A stretch of DNA of 49,419 nt, from positions 1 to 49,419 of the forward strand of contig CAYOHP010000002.1 in the NCBI GenBank assembly GCA_964403795.1. Reading direction: 5' to 3'. The notes beneath the pieces were generated by a model, which was not told the DNA's origin, made no database searches, and worked only from the letters and a program-made list of their open reading frames with translations. This DNA is from CAYOHP01 sp964403795 [NCBI: uncultured bacterium]. GTDB taxonomy: Bacteria; Muiribacteriota; UBA6191; CAZXTJ01. Made by a program: the position numbers and the translations under genes. The stretch's first letter is position 1; each line of letters starts with the position of its first letter. Below are positions 1-9,099 of this stretch, in pieces.

Positions 1-149
1 TGCCGGCGGGAATCGGCTCCGACCCGCACCACCGGCATCGTCTGGGTGGGGGCGGCATTGAAGCGCGGCTCGAGGGGGGCCACCTCGTCGATCCCGAAGA
101 GCTGGGCCAGGATCTCCGCCGGGGTTCGCAGCAGGTAGCGGCCGCACAT
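1..149 (-). CDS. SRAP-family protein (YedK/HMCES type), 5' part only
   Basis: The reverse strand from 149 reads MCGRYLLRTPAEILAQLFGI and then a segment with RFNAAPTQTMPVVR, and runs off the left edge after about 49 codons. Met-Cys-Gly-Arg-Tyr at the start and the N-A-P-T segment are hallmarks of the SOS-response-associated peptidase (SRAP) family. Family members form a DNA-protein crosslink with abasic sites through Cys2, which becomes N-terminal when Met is removed. An alternative ATG three codons upstream (158) would bury that cysteine, so the start at 149 is preferred. The rest of the gene is outside the window. It is divergent from the HD-domain gene at 228. Confidence 0.85.
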   Translation of the reverse strand, partial: MCGRYLLRTPAEILAQLFGIDEVAPLEPRFNAAPTQTMPVVRVGADSRR

Positions 150-204
150 GCCGGCCATGGTACCCGACGCCAGGCAGGTCGCTGCCCGGGGGCCGACCCT
201 GGGC

Positions 205-210
205 TACATT
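205..210 (+). promoter_or_regulatory. candidate -10 element for the HD-domain gene
   Basis: TACATT lies 17 nt before the ATG at 228, followed by a GGGAGGT ribosome binding site at about 217-223. It matches the TANNNT element found before many genes of this window. Confidence 0.4.
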
Positions 211-227
211 CCTCCCGGGAGGTCGCG

Positions 228-839
228 ATGGAGCTCTCGGATCGTTTCTCGGACGCCCTGGCCTACGCCAACCGGCTCCACCGCGAGCAGAAGCGCAAGG
301 GGACCGAGATCCCCTACCTCGCCCACCTCCTGGCGGTCGCCAGCCTGGCACTGGAGGCTGGCGCCGACGAGGACGAGGCGATCGGCGCCCTGCTCCATGA
401 CGCGGTCGAGGACCAGGGCGGGCAGCCCACCCTGGCCGAGATCCGGACCCGCTTCGGGGAGCGGGTGGCAGGCATCGTCGAGGGTTGCACCGACGCCGAC
501 GTGATCCCCAAGCCGCCCTGGCGGGAACGCAAGGAGCGCCACCTCGAACACCTGAAGACGGCCGCGCCCTCGGTCCGCCTGGTCGCCTGCTGCGACAAGC
601 TCCACAACGCCCGCGCCATCGTCGCCGAGCTGCGGGTCCACGGAGTCGCCACCTGGGAGCGGTTCAAGGGCGGCCGGGACGGGACGCTCTGGTACTACCG
701 GGCCTTCCTCGGGCTCTGGGGCGAGGCCGAGAAGACCCCGCTCCACGCCGAACTGTCGCGGGTGGTCGCGGAGATGGATGCGCTGGCCGACGGTCCGGTC
801 GCCCGGGCCGACTCGACCAGCAAGGAGATCGTGCTCTGA
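228..839 (+). CDS. small RelA/SpoT-type HD hydrolase (Mesh1-like)
   Basis: The 203-residue protein is essentially one HD domain of the RelA/SpoT hydrolase type. Visible metal and catalytic motifs are H33 (in PYLAHLL), H57-D58 and E61-D62 (in LLHDAVEDQ) and D123 (in DKLHNAR). No synthetase, TGS or ACT domain follows, so it resembles the small alarmone hydrolases that remove pyrophosphate from (p)ppGpp, or Mesh1, which can also use NADPH. The substrate cannot be read from sequence. The ATG at 228 has a GGGAGGT Shine-Dalgarno. Its stop is only 7 nt from the end of the convergent aldo/keto reductase gene, with no obvious terminator between them. Confidence 0.85.
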   Translation: MELSDRFSDALAYANRLHREQKRKGTEIPYLAHLLAVASLALEAGADEDEAIGALLHDAVEDQGGQPTLAEIRTRFGERVAGIVEGCTDADVIPKPPWRERKERHLEHLKTAAPSVRLVACCDKLHNARAIVAELRVHGVATWERFKGGRDGTLWYYRAFLGLWGEAEKTPLHAELSRVVAEMDALADGPVARADSTSKEIVL

Positions 840-846
840 GGGCCCG

Positions 847-1842
847 CTACCGGTAGTTGGGATTCCCGCTCCCGGGGCGATTCCCCAGGATCTCCTCGAT
901 CGAGGCCATCACGTCGTCGTCCATGGCAGCCGCCACGTCCAAGGCCTTCATGTTCTCGACGACCTGTTCGGGACGTGACGCACCCGTGATCACGGTGCTG
1001 ACCCTGGGATTCTTGAGGCACCAGGCGATCGCCAGCTGCGCCATGGAACAGCCGAGGTGGTCGGCGATCCGGGGCAGCAGGCGCACCTTCTCGAGCCGCT
1101 GCTGGCCCTCCTCGCTCTCGAACATGCGTCGCAGCCACTCGTAGCCGGGGAGCGCCAGCCGGGATCCGTCGGGGATCCCCTCGTTGTACTTGCCGGTGAG
1201 GAGACCGCTCGCCAGCGGACTCCAGATCGTGGTCCCCAGGCCGATCTCGGTGTAGAGCCGCTCGTACTCCTTCTCGACCCGCTCGCGATGGAACATGTTG
1301 TACTGCGGCTGCTCCATCTGGGGCGGGACGAGGTGCTCCCGCCGGGCCACCGCATAGGCCTCCATGATCTGCTGGGCGCTCCATTCGCTGGTGCCCCAGT
1401 AGAGGACCAGTCCCTGATCGATGGCCCAGTTCATCGCCCGCACCGTCTCCTCGATGGGGGTCTCCGGGTCGGGACGATGGCAGAACAGCAGGTCCACGTA
1501 GTCGAGCTGGAGGCGACGGAGCGAGGCATGCAGACCGTCGAAGATGTGCTTGCGGGACAGACCCTGGTGGTTGGGCCCGGGGCCGCCCCAATAGAGCTTG
1601 GTCGAGACCACGAGGTCGGAGCGACGCCATCCCGAGCGGCGGATGACCTTACCCATGAGGACCTCGGACTCGCCGTCGGCGTACACCTCGGCGTTGTCGA
1701 AGAAGTTCACGCCGGCGTCGAAGGCAGCCTTCATGCAGTTCCAGGCCAGGTCCTCGTCGAGCTGCTTGCCGAAGGTGACCCACGAGCCGAAGGACAGCGC
1801 CGAGACCTTGATGCCGGCCGAGCCGAGCCGCCGATACTCCAT
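847..1842 (-). CDS. aldo/keto reductase, Kv-beta-like subgroup
   Basis: A 331-residue NADPH-dependent oxidoreductase of the aldo/keto reductase superfamily, a (beta/alpha)8 barrel. It begins [19 protein letters not shown]. The catalytic tetrad is intact: D49, Y54, K82 (STKLYWG) and H122 (LLFCHRPD). The length and the WGTSEW and [11 protein letters not shown] segments fit the group that contains potassium-channel beta subunits and E. coli YghZ; the substrate is unknown. It begins 22 nt after the nicotinamidase-Nudix gene on the same strand and has its own GGAGGT ribosome binding site. A possible -10 (TAGGAT, 1862-1867) could also give independent transcription. It may therefore be the last gene of the NAD operon or a separate unit. 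Confidence 0.92.
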   Translation of the reverse strand: MEYRRLGSAGIKVSALSFGSWVTFGKQLDEDLAWNCMKAAFDAGVNFFDNAEVYADGESEVLMGKVIRRSGWRRSDLVVSTKLYWGGPGPNHQGLSRKHIFDGLHASLRRLQLDYVDLLFCHRPDPETPIEETVRAMNWAIDQGLVLYWGTSEWSAQQIMEAYAVARREHLVPPQMEQPQYNMFHRERVEKEYERLYTEIGLGTTIWSPLASGLLTGKYNEGIPDGSRLALPGYEWLRRMFESEEGQQRLEKVRLLPRIADHLGCSMAQLAIAWCLKNPRVSTVITGASRPEQVVENMKALDVAAAMDDDVMASIEEILGNRPGSGNPNYR

Positions 1843-1864
1843 CTACCGGACCTCCGTCCTCATC

Positions 1865-3034
1865 CTACCCTCGGTCCCGGAGCGCCTTCTCCGCGAACCA
1901 CACCCCCGCGAACACCTTGGGATCCACCACGCAGCCGCCCCCGGCGAGCTTGTCCCGGATCCAGGCCTCCACCCCGGCGACCGGCACCAGGTGCACCTCG
2001 ATGTCCTCGTGGCCGTCGCCCCCGCCCGCCGAGACCTTCTCCAGGCCCTCCGCCAGGTAGAAGGTGGCGGTCTCAGGGGACAAGCCGGGGGAGACCGGTC
2101 CCCCGTAGAGGCGCGTCATGCGCTCGGCGCGGTAGCCGGTCTCCTCCTCCAGTTCCCGGACCGCGGCCTCGGCCGGATCCTCGCCCTCGCTGCCCGGGAT
2201 GTCGCCGAACAGGCCCGCCGGCAGCTCGAGGACCTTGGTGCCCACGATCGGACGCCCCTGTTCGAGGAGGACAAGGTGCCGGTCCCGGGTGACCCCGACG
2301 ATGACGACCGCACCCGGCGTGTTGGTCCGCTCCGCCCATTCCCAGCGGCCCCGGCGCACCAGGCGCAGGAACCGTCCCTCCCCCAGGATCTCCTTCCCTT
2401 CCCCCCCGGCAGGGAGCCGCGGGTCGCGGCTGTCGACGACCACCACGCCGGCCCGGGCCAGCTCCTCGAAAGCGCGCTCCGAGTCCCCCGGCTCGCGCTC
2501 TACGCCCCGGCAGGCGTCCCGGATCACCCAGGTCTCGAAGCCCTGTTCCCGGGCGTCGAGGGCCGTGAACTTGACGCAGTAGTCGGTGGCCAGGCCGACG
2601 ACCACGACACGGTCCACGGCCCGCTCCCGCAGGTACCCGGCCAGTCCGGTGGCCCGTCGGCGCCCGTTGTCGAAGAAGCCCGAGTAGCTGTCCACGGACG
2701 GGTCCTCGCCCTTGCGGAACACCGCATCGATCCTGGCGCCTTCGAGCTCCGCCACCAGCTCGGCTCCCCGGGTCCCCTGGACGCAATGGTCGGGCCAGAG
2801 GACCTGGTCGATCCCGTTCCAGCGGATCACCTCGAAGGGGCGATGGCCCGGCTGGTTCGAGGCGAAGCTCCCATGGTCCCCGGGATGCCAGTCCTGGGTG
2901 GCCACCACCAGGTCGAAGCGGGGCAGCAGGTCGAGCACCACCGGCAGGATCCGGTCGCCCTCGGTCACCGCCAGGGCTCCCCCGGGGAGGAAGTCGTACT
3001 GGATGTCCACCAGGACGAGGCAGCTCTTGGTCAT
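1865..3034 (-). CDS. pncA: nicotinamidase fused to a Nudix (ADP-ribose pyrophosphatase-like) domain
   Basis: A 389-residue two-domain protein. Residues 1 to about 203 are an isochorismatase-fold nicotinamidase that converts nicotinamide to nicotinate. The triad D10, K108, C153 is present, and the metal ligands D48, H50 (QDWHPGDH) and H83 (WPDHC) are conserved. Residues about 205-389 are a Nudix domain with the helix [12 protein letters not shown] at 290-301, of the type that hydrolyses ADP-ribose to AMP and ribose 5-phosphate; the loop before its acidic residue is about two residues longer than the standard Nudix box. The ATG at 3034 follows GAGGAGGG, which overlaps the nrtR stop, so it belongs to the NAD salvage operon. 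The fusion joins enzymes for the two products of NAD glycohydrolysis. Domain assignments are firm; the ADP-ribose substrate is inferred. Confidence 0.92.
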   Translation of the reverse strand: MTKSCLVLVDIQYDFLPGGALAVTEGDRILPVVLDLLPRFDLVVATQDWHPGDHGSFASNQPGHRPFEVIRWNGIDQVLWPDHCVQGTRGAELVAELEGARIDAVFRKGEDPSVDSYSGFFDNGRRRATGLAGYLRERAVDRVVVVGLATDYCVKFTALDAREQGFETWVIRDACRGVEREPGDSERAFEELARAGVVVVDSRDPRLPAGGEGKEILGEGRFLRLVRRGRWEWAERTNTPGAVVIVGVTRDRHLVLLEQGRPIVGTKVLELPAGLFGDIPGSEGEDPAEAAVRELEEETGYRAERMTRLYGGPVSPGLSPETATFYLAEGLEKVSAGGGDGHEDIEVHLVPVAGVEAWIRDKLAGGGCVVDPKVFAGVWFAEKALRDRG

Positions 3035-3051
3035 GGCGTCGGCGGCCCTCC

Positions 3052-3747
3052 TCAGATCTCGAAGTGGAACCCCTCCTGGACGAGCTGGTCGTAGCGCTTG
3101 CGGTCGAAGCTGTAGAGCCGGGCCGCCCGGTGGCGGACGTCCTGCTGCACCTCCTCGAGGTCGGTCAGCACCTCCATCGCCAGGATCTTCTTGCGGAAGT
3201 TGCGCTTGTCCAGGGGACGCTCCAGGATCACCTCGTAGAGGCGCTGGAGCTCCGTCAGCGTGAACTTGGGGGGCAGGAGTTCGAAGCCGATCGGCTGGTA
3301 CCGGACCTTGCCGCGCAGCCGGGCGAGGCCCATGTCCACGATCCGGGCATGGTCGAAGGCCAGCTTCGGCAGGTCGGCGACCGAGAACCAGGCGGCCTCG
3401 GCGGCATCGGTGGCGGCCCGGACCTTGTGGTCCGAGAGCTTCACCAGGGCGTACCAGGCCACGCTCACCACCCGCTCGCGGGGGTCGCGGTCCAGGTCCC
3501 CGAAGGTGAAGAGTTGCTCCAGGAAGACCCTCCGGAGCCCGGTCTCCTCCTCCAGTTCGCGGCGGGCCGCCTCCTCCAGGGTCTCGGTCACCCGGACGAA
3601 CCCGCCGGGCAGGGCCCAGCGCCCCCGGTACGGCTCGAGGTCACGGCGGATCAGGAGGACTTCCAGCTCCCGATCCGCCAGGTCCACGCCGAAGACCACG
3701 CAGTCCACGGCCAGCGCCGGTCTCGGATACTCGTAGGTGGCGGTCAA
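3052..3747 (-). CDS. nrtR: NrtR-type NAD metabolism transcriptional regulator (Nudix + winged helix)
   Basis: A 231-residue regulator. A Nudix domain (residues about 10-145) starts [15 protein letters not shown] and is followed by a C-terminal winged helix containing [18 protein letters not shown] and LDKRNFRKK, the signature of NrtR repressors. NrtR controls NAD biosynthesis operons and is released from DNA by ADP-ribose. The gene starts with TTG at 3747, overlapping the nadE stop as TTGA, so it is translationally coupled. Its Nudix box fits G-x5-E-x7-REUxEExGU, whereas many NrtR regulators carry a degraded, non-catalytic box, so this one may keep hydrolase activity. It lies inside the operon it probably represses; the likely operator is the palindrome at 8167-8187. 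Confidence 0.9.
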   Translation of the reverse strand: MTATYEYPRPALAVDCVVFGVDLADRELEVLLIRRDLEPYRGRWALPGGFVRVTETLEEAARRELEEETGLRRVFLEQLFTFGDLDRDPRERVVSVAWYALVKLSDHKVRAATDAAEAAWFSVADLPKLAFDHARIVDMGLARLRGKVRYQPIGFELLPPKFTLTELQRLYEVILERPLDKRNFRKKILAMEVLTDLEEVQQDVRHRAARLYSFDRKRYDQLVQEGFHFEI

Positions 3748-5738
3748 GGGTGGACCTCGGCGTAGGTGCGCAGCCTCGCCAGCTCCCTCCGGAATCCCCC
3801 GGAGAGGATCGGGAATCGGCACCAGCTGCGGGGATCCAGGTTCTTGTCGTCGAGGTGGAAGCTCGGCGCATAGCGCTCCCGCTTCCACTGGTTGCGGCTC
3901 CAGAGATTGAAGAACCGCTCCACCCACTCGACGAGCTGCGGACGGGTATACCCGGGGTAGCGGACCCGCATCAGACGATAGACGTCGATGGGACCATGCT
4001 TGTCCCGGATGGCGGCTCCCTCGATCGCATCCAGCAGGTCGTAGGGCATGAGGTCGCCTTCGTCGGTCTGCCTGTCCGCCGGGGGACGCAGCTCGGCGGT
4101 CGGCTGCTGCCGGTTGACCGCGGCCAGGGCCGGGATCGGACCGGAGCCGGCGGGTCCCTCGGTTTCCAGCCAGCGGAGCCAACGACGCAGGAAGTCCTTG
4201 TCGATGCCGGCGATCGGGCTGAGGCCGCCCGAGGTGTCCCCGTCCATGGTGGCGTAGCCCACCGCGGCCTCCGAGCGGTTCGAGGTCGAGAGCAGCAGGG
4301 CGTTGCGGATGTTGGCGAGCATCCAGATCCCCGGCGACCGGACCCGGGCCTGGATGTTCTGCAGGGCAACGTTGTCCCGGGTCCAGTCCAGCGGTCGTGC
4401 CAGCGCCGTCTCGACCAGGCCGCGGTAGCCCTGGACCAGTGCCTCGACATCGAACTCATGGTGCTCGGCACCGATCGCCTCGGCCACGTCCCGGGCCGCG
4501 GCCCGGGTCACGGGACCGCTGTTGGCCGTGGACTGGTAGGCCACCAGGAGCAAGCGGCGCACCAGGGCGCGGACGTCCTTGGCCTCGGCGAGACCCGGGA
4601 CGTAGGCGAGACGAGCCTTCAACCCCTCGATCCCCAGCTCGGCCGCGGCCCGCTCGACCATGAGGGCCACCAGGCACGAGACCGCAGCCGAGTCGGCCCC
4701 GCCGGAGATGGAGACCACGAACCCCTGGCTCCGGCTCTTCCTCAGGTAGTCGAACAGCGCCAGGGTCTCGGCCCGGGTGAACTCCTCTTCCTTCAGGCGG
4801 GACGAGCTGCTCCAGGCCTCGGGGGTCGCCCGCGCCAGCTCCGGCTCGCGCTCCGGGAACCGGTAGGGGACCTTCACCAGCCCTTCCGGGTCGCGGTCGA
4901 ACCGGGTCCGGAAGGTGGCGGTCCCGGCCCGCATCCTGCGGCTCCAGTCGACATCCACGAGGGCGCTGGTGACCAGCGACTCCCGGTACGAGAACCGGGG
5001 GCCCTCCGCCACCAGGCGCCCCTCGCTGGCGATCAGGGCTCCACCGTCGTAGATGGCGCGCCCCGCCTCGTTGCCGAGCAGGTTGGAGTAGACGTAGGCG
5101 ACCCCGAAGGCCCGCGACCCCTCGACCACGAACCGCTTGCGGACCTCGAGCTTCCCGAACGAGAAATGGCTGGCGCTCGGGTTCAGGATCACCTGCACGC
5201 CGCGTGCGGAGAGCGCCCCGCCGGGGCGGTCGGCGACCCATGCGTCCTCGCAGATCTCGAAGCCGATCCTGACCCCCCCCACGTCGAAGACCAGGTCCCC
5301 GGCCGGGATCTCGACCCCCGAACGCGACACCGACTCGAACACGCCTTCCGGCCACGGCTTGAACCAGCGGGGCTCGTAGTGGATCCCGTCCCCGGCCAGG
5401 TTCTTCTTGGCGACCAGGCCCGAAACCTTGCCGTCGACCACCAGGCAGACCGCGTTGTAGAGCGCGCCATGGCAGGAGACGGGGAGCCCCAGGGAGACGA
5501 CCATGCCGCGGGTCTCGGGGAGGATCTCGCCCAGGACCTCCCAGGACATCTCCTCGGTGGAGGGCGAGTGGAAGGCGTCCTCGCAGCCGTAGCCGGGCAC
5601 GCACATCTCGGGGAGGCACAGGATCGAGACGTCCTGTTCCCGCGCCTCCCGGACGGCGGCGACGATCCGTTCCCGGTTGCCGTCCCAGTCGAGCGGCGTC
5701 TGGTTCAGGACCGCGGCCGCGACCCGTACGTACCTCAC
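3744..5738 (-). CDS. nadE: glutamine-dependent NAD+ synthetase
   Basis: A 664-residue two-domain enzyme that amidates nicotinate adenine dinucleotide to NAD+. The N-terminal nitrilase-type glutaminase carries the triad E44 ([10 protein letters not shown]), K112 (VAKKNL) and C163 (FEICEDAW). The C-terminal ATP-pyrophosphatase synthetase domain has the P-loop [13 protein letters not shown] and the NAD synthetase segment [20 protein letters not shown]. The length matches the long glutamine-dependent class, such as the mycobacterial enzyme of about 680 residues. The GTG start at 5738 overlaps the prs stop (GTGA), and the gene's own stop overlaps the nrtR start (TTGA), so prs, nadE and nrtR are coupled. 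Identity is secure. Confidence 0.96.
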   Translation of the reverse strand: MRYVRVAAAVLNQTPLDWDGNRERIVAAVREAREQDVSILCLPEMCVPGYGCEDAFHSPSTEEMSWEVLGEILPETRGMVVSLGLPVSCHGALYNAVCLVVDGKVSGLVAKKNLAGDGIHYEPRWFKPWPEGVFESVSRSGVEIPAGDLVFDVGGVRIGFEICEDAWVADRPGGALSARGVQVILNPSASHFSFGKLEVRKRFVVEGSRAFGVAYVYSNLLGNEAGRAIYDGGALIASEGRLVAEGPRFSYRESLVTSALVDVDWSRRMRAGTATFRTRFDRDPEGLVKVPYRFPEREPELARATPEAWSSSSRLKEEEFTRAETLALFDYLRKSRSQGFVVSISGGADSAAVSCLVALMVERAAAELGIEGLKARLAYVPGLAEAKDVRALVRRLLLVAYQSTANSGPVTRAAARDVAEAIGAEHHEFDVEALVQGYRGLVETALARPLDWTRDNVALQNIQARVRSPGIWMLANIRNALLLSTSNRSEAAVGYATMDGDTSGGLSPIAGIDKDFLRRWLRWLETEGPAGSGPIPALAAVNRQQPTAELRPPADRQTDEGDLMPYDLLDAIEGAAIRDKHGPIDVYRLMRVRYPGYTRPQLVEWVERFFNLWSRNQWKRERYAPSFHLDDKNLDPRSWCRFPILSGGFRRELARLRTYAEVHP

Positions 5739-6673
5739 TCGAGCACCCCCGCGACTTCGTCGGCCAGGAGCGATGCCACCGAGACCACCTCCAGGAAGTC
5801 GTCCGCCAGCTCCCGGGCCCGCGGATGCGAGTCGGTCACCACCAGCCGGTCCAGAACCCCGGCACTCCGGATGCGTGCCAGGCTGTCGCCGGGAAGGACA
5901 CCGTGGGTCGCCACCGCCGCCACCCGGACGGCCCCTGCCGAGCGGTAGGCCTCGGCCGCCCGGAGCAGGGAGCTGCCGGTCCGGATCATGTCGTCGTAGA
6001 TCACGACCTCGCGGCCCTCGACCTGGGCGCTCACCGCGGTGATCTCGGTGACCCGGTCGCTGACCCTCTTCTTGTAGACGAAGGCGGGATCGACCCCGAG
6101 CTCGTTGGCGAGCGACTGAACCCACTTGGCCCGCCCTGCGTCGGTGCAAGCCAGCACCGGGTCGGTCCCGCCCAGCGACCGGACGGCCTGCAGCACCACC
6201 GGCCGGGCCGAGACGTGCTGGGGGACGATGTCGCCCTCGAAGTAGTGGGTCACCCCCTCGGCGTGGAGATCGAGCAGGATCACCCGGTTGTCGGTGTCGG
6301 CATGGGGGATGCTCGAGAGGAGACGCGCCCTGGTCTTGGCCGTCACCACTTCGCCCGGGCGCACCGCCCGCTCCATGGTCGAGTACCCGAAGTAGGGCAC
6401 CACCAGGACGACGCTCCTGGCCCCGAACTTGGCACAGGCACAGGCGAGGTCGTAGATCTCCAGGGTGTCGGCAGCCGTGGCGGTACCCCCCACCAGCGCC
6501 ACGTGCCGGCCCCGGACCGAGGACGCGATCCTGAGGTAGACCTCCCCGTCGGGGAACTCCTTGCGCACCAGTTCGCCGGCGACGAGTTCGGGCCGGGCCG
6601 CGAGCATGGCCTTCGCCAGGTCGCGGTAGGTCGGGGTCGAGAACACGGTCACGGTCCCCTGGTCGCGGCTCAC
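5735..6673 (-). CDS. prs: ribose-phosphate pyrophosphokinase (PRPP synthetase), divergent form
   Basis: A 312-residue enzyme of the PRPP synthetase family, which makes phosphoribosyl pyrophosphate from ribose 5-phosphate and ATP. Recognisable segments are [12 protein letters not shown] near the N-terminus, [28 protein letters not shown] and the PRPP loop [14 protein letters not shown]. The usual RQDRK segment after YFGY is replaced by STMER, so this is not the housekeeping type and may be dedicated to NAD salvage, supplying PRPP to PncB. The GTG start at 6673 overlaps the pncB stop (GTGA), and the stop overlaps nadE, so it sits between its metabolic partners. The family is secure; the dedicated role is inferred. 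Confidence 0.9.
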   Translation of the reverse strand: MSRDQGTVTVFSTPTYRDLAKAMLAARPELVAGELVRKEFPDGEVYLRIASSVRGRHVALVGGTATAADTLEIYDLACACAKFGARSVVLVVPYFGYSTMERAVRPGEVVTAKTRARLLSSIPHADTDNRVILLDLHAEGVTHYFEGDIVPQHVSARPVVLQAVRSLGGTDPVLACTDAGRAKWVQSLANELGVDPAFVYKKRVSDRVTEITAVSAQVEGREVVIYDDMIRTGSSLLRAAEAYRSAGAVRVAAVATHGVLPGDSLARIRSAGVLDRLVVTDSHPRARELADDFLEVVSVASLLADEVAGVLE

Positions 6674-8142
6674 GGGTCGATCCCCCGCGCCCGGGTCACC
6701 AGCTCGGTCTTGAAGCGGTGAAGGCCCTTCTCCAGACCGACCGGATAGGTGTGGGGATTCTCGAACCGGCGGGTGCCCGGATGCAGCGACTCGAGGCCGG
6801 CGGCAGCCCGGGCCCGCACCTCGGCGAGCGGCGGCGGCTGGTAGACCCTCTCCCCGGCGCGGAACATGGGAACCAGCAGATCCTCCCCCTGGGCCTCCGC
6901 CTCGATCCGCTTCTGGCGGGTCGGATCCAGGGGGTCCACCACCACCCGGGAGGTGCCGGCCGGCGTGAGTTCGTCGTGAATCATGTCGGCGACCAGGCGA
7001 CCGTCGACCCGGAAGCGCCGGACCTGCAGGATCCCGGGGGTGGAGATCTTGATCGCTTGCTCCGAGAGCTTGATCCTGTGCTGCCAAGTCCCGCCCGGAT
7101 CCCGGATCGCCCCGAGCTTGTAGACCCCGCCGAGCGCCGGCTGGTCGTAGGCGGTCACCATCTTGGTGCCGACGCCCCAGAGGTCGATTCTGGCGCCCTG
7201 GTCCTCCAGGCTCCGGATCAAGTGCTCGTCGAGATCATTGGAGGCCACCACCGCGGCCTTGGGGAAGCCGGCCTCGTCCAGGATCCGGCGGGCCTCGGCG
7301 CTCAGGAACGCCAGATCCCCCGAGTCGAGCCGGACCCCGACCATCTCATGGCCGCGCGCCCGGAGCGCCTTGCCGACCTCGACCGCGTTCCGGACGCCCT
7401 GGATCGTGTCGTAGGTGTCGACCAGGAACACGCAGTTGTTGGGCATGGCCGCGGCATAGGTCTCGAAGGCTTCCCGTTCGTCGTCGAAGGTCATCACCCA
7501 GCTATGGGCGTGGGTGCCCTTGACCGGGATCCCGTAGAGCTTGCCGGCCAGCACGTTGGAGGTGGCGGAGACACCGCCGATCCAGGCCGCCCGGCTGGCC
7601 GAGAGCCCGCCGTCGACTCCCTGGGCCCGCCGCAGGCCGAAGTCGACCACCGGCTTGCCCTTGGCCGCCAGGCAGACCCGGGCCGCCTTGGTGGCGATCA
7701 AGGTCTGGAAGTTCACCATGTTGAGGAGCGGCGTCTCGACCAGCTGGCACTGGATGAGCGGGCCCTTGATCCGGATCAGGGGCTCCTGGGGGAAGACCAC
7801 CGTCCCCTCGGGGATGGCGTCGACGTCGGCGGTCCACCGCAGGTCGCCGAGAGCCTCCAGGAAGGCGTGCTCGAACAGAGGAGCCCCGTCGTTGCCGGTG
7901 AGGCTCGCCAGGTACTCGAGGTCGGAGGCCTCGAAGCGCAGGTCCTCCAGGAACTCGAGGACCGGTTCCAGCCCGCAGGCGACGGTGAAGCCACCCTGGA
8001 ACGGGTTCTTCCGGAAGAACAGGTGGAAGACGCCTTCCCGGTCGGCCAGCCCGCTCTTCCAGTAGCCGTAGGCCATGGTGAGCTGGTAGAGGTCGGTGAG
8101 CAGGCCCAGCGAATGCCGGTAGAGACGATCCAGGTTCCGCAT
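6670..8142 (-). CDS. pncB: nicotinate phosphoribosyltransferase
   Basis: A 490-residue enzyme converting nicotinate and PRPP to nicotinate mononucleotide, the committed step of salvage through nicotinate. The N-terminus [19 protein letters not shown] and the segments [27 protein letters not shown] (the histidine region used in family phosphorylation), [12 protein letters not shown] and [20 protein letters not shown] are typical of the long-form family. It is the first gene of the operon. The ATG has an AGGAGG ribosome binding site 5 nt upstream and a palindromic promoter 25 nt upstream. Its stop overlaps the start of prs. Confidence 0.96.
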   Translation of the reverse strand: MRNLDRLYRHSLGLLTDLYQLTMAYGYWKSGLADREGVFHLFFRKNPFQGGFTVACGLEPVLEFLEDLRFEASDLEYLASLTGNDGAPLFEHAFLEALGDLRWTADVDAIPEGTVVFPQEPLIRIKGPLIQCQLVETPLLNMVNFQTLIATKAARVCLAAKGKPVVDFGLRRAQGVDGGLSASRAAWIGGVSATSNVLAGKLYGIPVKGTHAHSWVMTFDDEREAFETYAAAMPNNCVFLVDTYDTIQGVRNAVEVGKALRARGHEMVGVRLDSGDLAFLSAEARRILDEAGFPKAAVVASNDLDEHLIRSLEDQGARIDLWGVGTKMVTAYDQPALGGVYKLGAIRDPGGTWQHRIKLSEQAIKISTPGILQVRRFRVDGRLVADMIHDELTPAGTSRVVVDPLDPTRQKRIEAEAQGEDLLVPMFRAGERVYQPPPLAEVRARAAAGLESLHPGTRRFENPHTYPVGLEKGLHRFKTELVTRARGIDP

Positions 8143-8166
8143 CCGGTCCTCCTGCCTTCGCCTCTA

Positions 8167-8187
8167 TAAGTGTAACGCATACACTTA
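8167..8187. promoter_or_regulatory. probable NrtR operator (perfect 8-bp inverted repeat)
   Basis: The arms TAAGTGTA (8167-8174) and TACACTTA (8180-8187) are exact reverse complements separated by ACGCA. This AT-rich dyad is unusual in such GC-rich DNA. It covers the -10 hexamer and part of the spacer of the predicted pncB promoter, a classical repressor position. Because nrtR is in the same operon, NrtR is the likely ligand. This is inference from position and symmetry. Confidence 0.65.
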
Positions 8188-8196
8188 GAAAGACAA
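8169..8196 (-). promoter_or_regulatory. predicted promoter of the pncB-prs-nadE-nrtR operon
   Basis: On the minus strand a -35-like TTGTCT (8191-8196) is separated by 16 bp from a -10-like TACACT (8169-8174). Transcription would start near 8162, giving a leader of about 20 nt that contains the AGGAGG site. The palindrome at 8167-8187 overlaps the -10. Confidence 0.5.
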
Positions 8197-8241
8197 GCCC
8201 CTGCCCGTCACCGTACTCCACGATCGTGCTACAACGTCCGC

Positions 8242-9099
8242 ATGGTGCAGGGGGATCGACTCTGGCGGGGGATCCGCGGTCTGTGCGGGATCGCGGCCCT
8301 CTCGTTCGCGATCGTCGGGAGCCTGTTCTTCCTGGTCCCGGACCAGGTGCTCGCGACCCTGGAGGCGGCGGGATCCGCCTTCGGCGACTTCGCCTCCCTG
8401 CCTCCCGGCGGGGCTCGCTTCTGGGGCGCCCTGACCGCGGCCTACATGGCAGTGGTCACGGCGCTGGCCGCGCTGGTGTGGGCGGATCCCCTGCGCTTCG
8501 CCGAGCTGCTCCCGGCATTGGCGGTCGGCAAGGCCACCTCCAGCCTGACCACCCTCTGGCTCTACCGGACCGACCGGCCGGCCTTCGCCTACCTCGCCAA
8601 CTTCGTGGTCGACGGTTCGATCGCGGTGCTGGCGCTGGCCAGCTTCGGGGCGCTGCTCTGGCTCCGGTTCTGTGCCGACCAGGACCTCTTCCCCTCGGCC
8701 CCAGACCCCTTCGCCTCCCCCCGGGCGAGGACCGCCTGGCACACCTTCGTCTCCACCATGCTCCCCTCGCATCCCGATCCGGATCGCCTGGTCCTCGAGT
8801 TCCGCGACTTCCTCGAGGGCGAGCACCCGGCCGCTCCCCGGCTGGCGACCTGGCTGGTGCTGGGCCTCGACCTCGCCCCGCGCCTGGTCCCGGGCCACCT
8901 CCGCTCCTTCACCTCCATGGATCCGGCGGCCCGGGCCGGATGGCTCCGGGCCTGCTACCAGTCCCCCTGGCTGGTGGTCCGCCAGCCGGTCGCCGATCTC
9001 CGCTTCCTCTTCCTCACCATGGCCTACGGCACCCAGGACCTGGCCCGCGAGGTCGGCTACCCGGGTCCCGAGCCGACCGGTCCCCGGGAGGCGTCATGA
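8242..9099 (+). CDS. membrane protein, partner of the GMC oxidoreductase
   Basis: A 285-residue protein. The first 145 residues contain about four hydrophobic helices (around 15-35, 60-85, 90-105 and 120-145). The soluble C-terminal half contains FTSMDPAARAGWLRACYQS, SPWLVVRQPVADLRFLFLT and ends near EVGYPGPEP. That half resembles the N-terminal segment seen before the FAD domain in long-chain fatty alcohol oxidases. The stop overlaps the start of the GMC gene as ATGA, so the two are coupled and probably form one complex, with this subunit anchoring the flavoprotein at the membrane. The N-terminal half is not recognised. A TACAAC sequence at 8230-8235 just before the ATG suggests a leaderless transcript. 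Confidence 0.75.
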   Translation: MVQGDRLWRGIRGLCGIAALSFAIVGSLFFLVPDQVLATLEAAGSAFGDFASLPPGGARFWGALTAAYMAVVTALAALVWADPLRFAELLPALAVGKATSSLTTLWLYRTDRPAFAYLANFVVDGSIAVLALASFGALLWLRFCADQDLFPSAPDPFASPRARTAWHTFVSTMLPSHPDPDRLVLEFRDFLEGEHPAAPRLATWLVLGLDLAPRLVPGHLRSFTSMDPAARAGWLRACYQSPWLVVRQPVADLRFLFLTMAYGTQDLAREVGYPGPEPTGPREAS

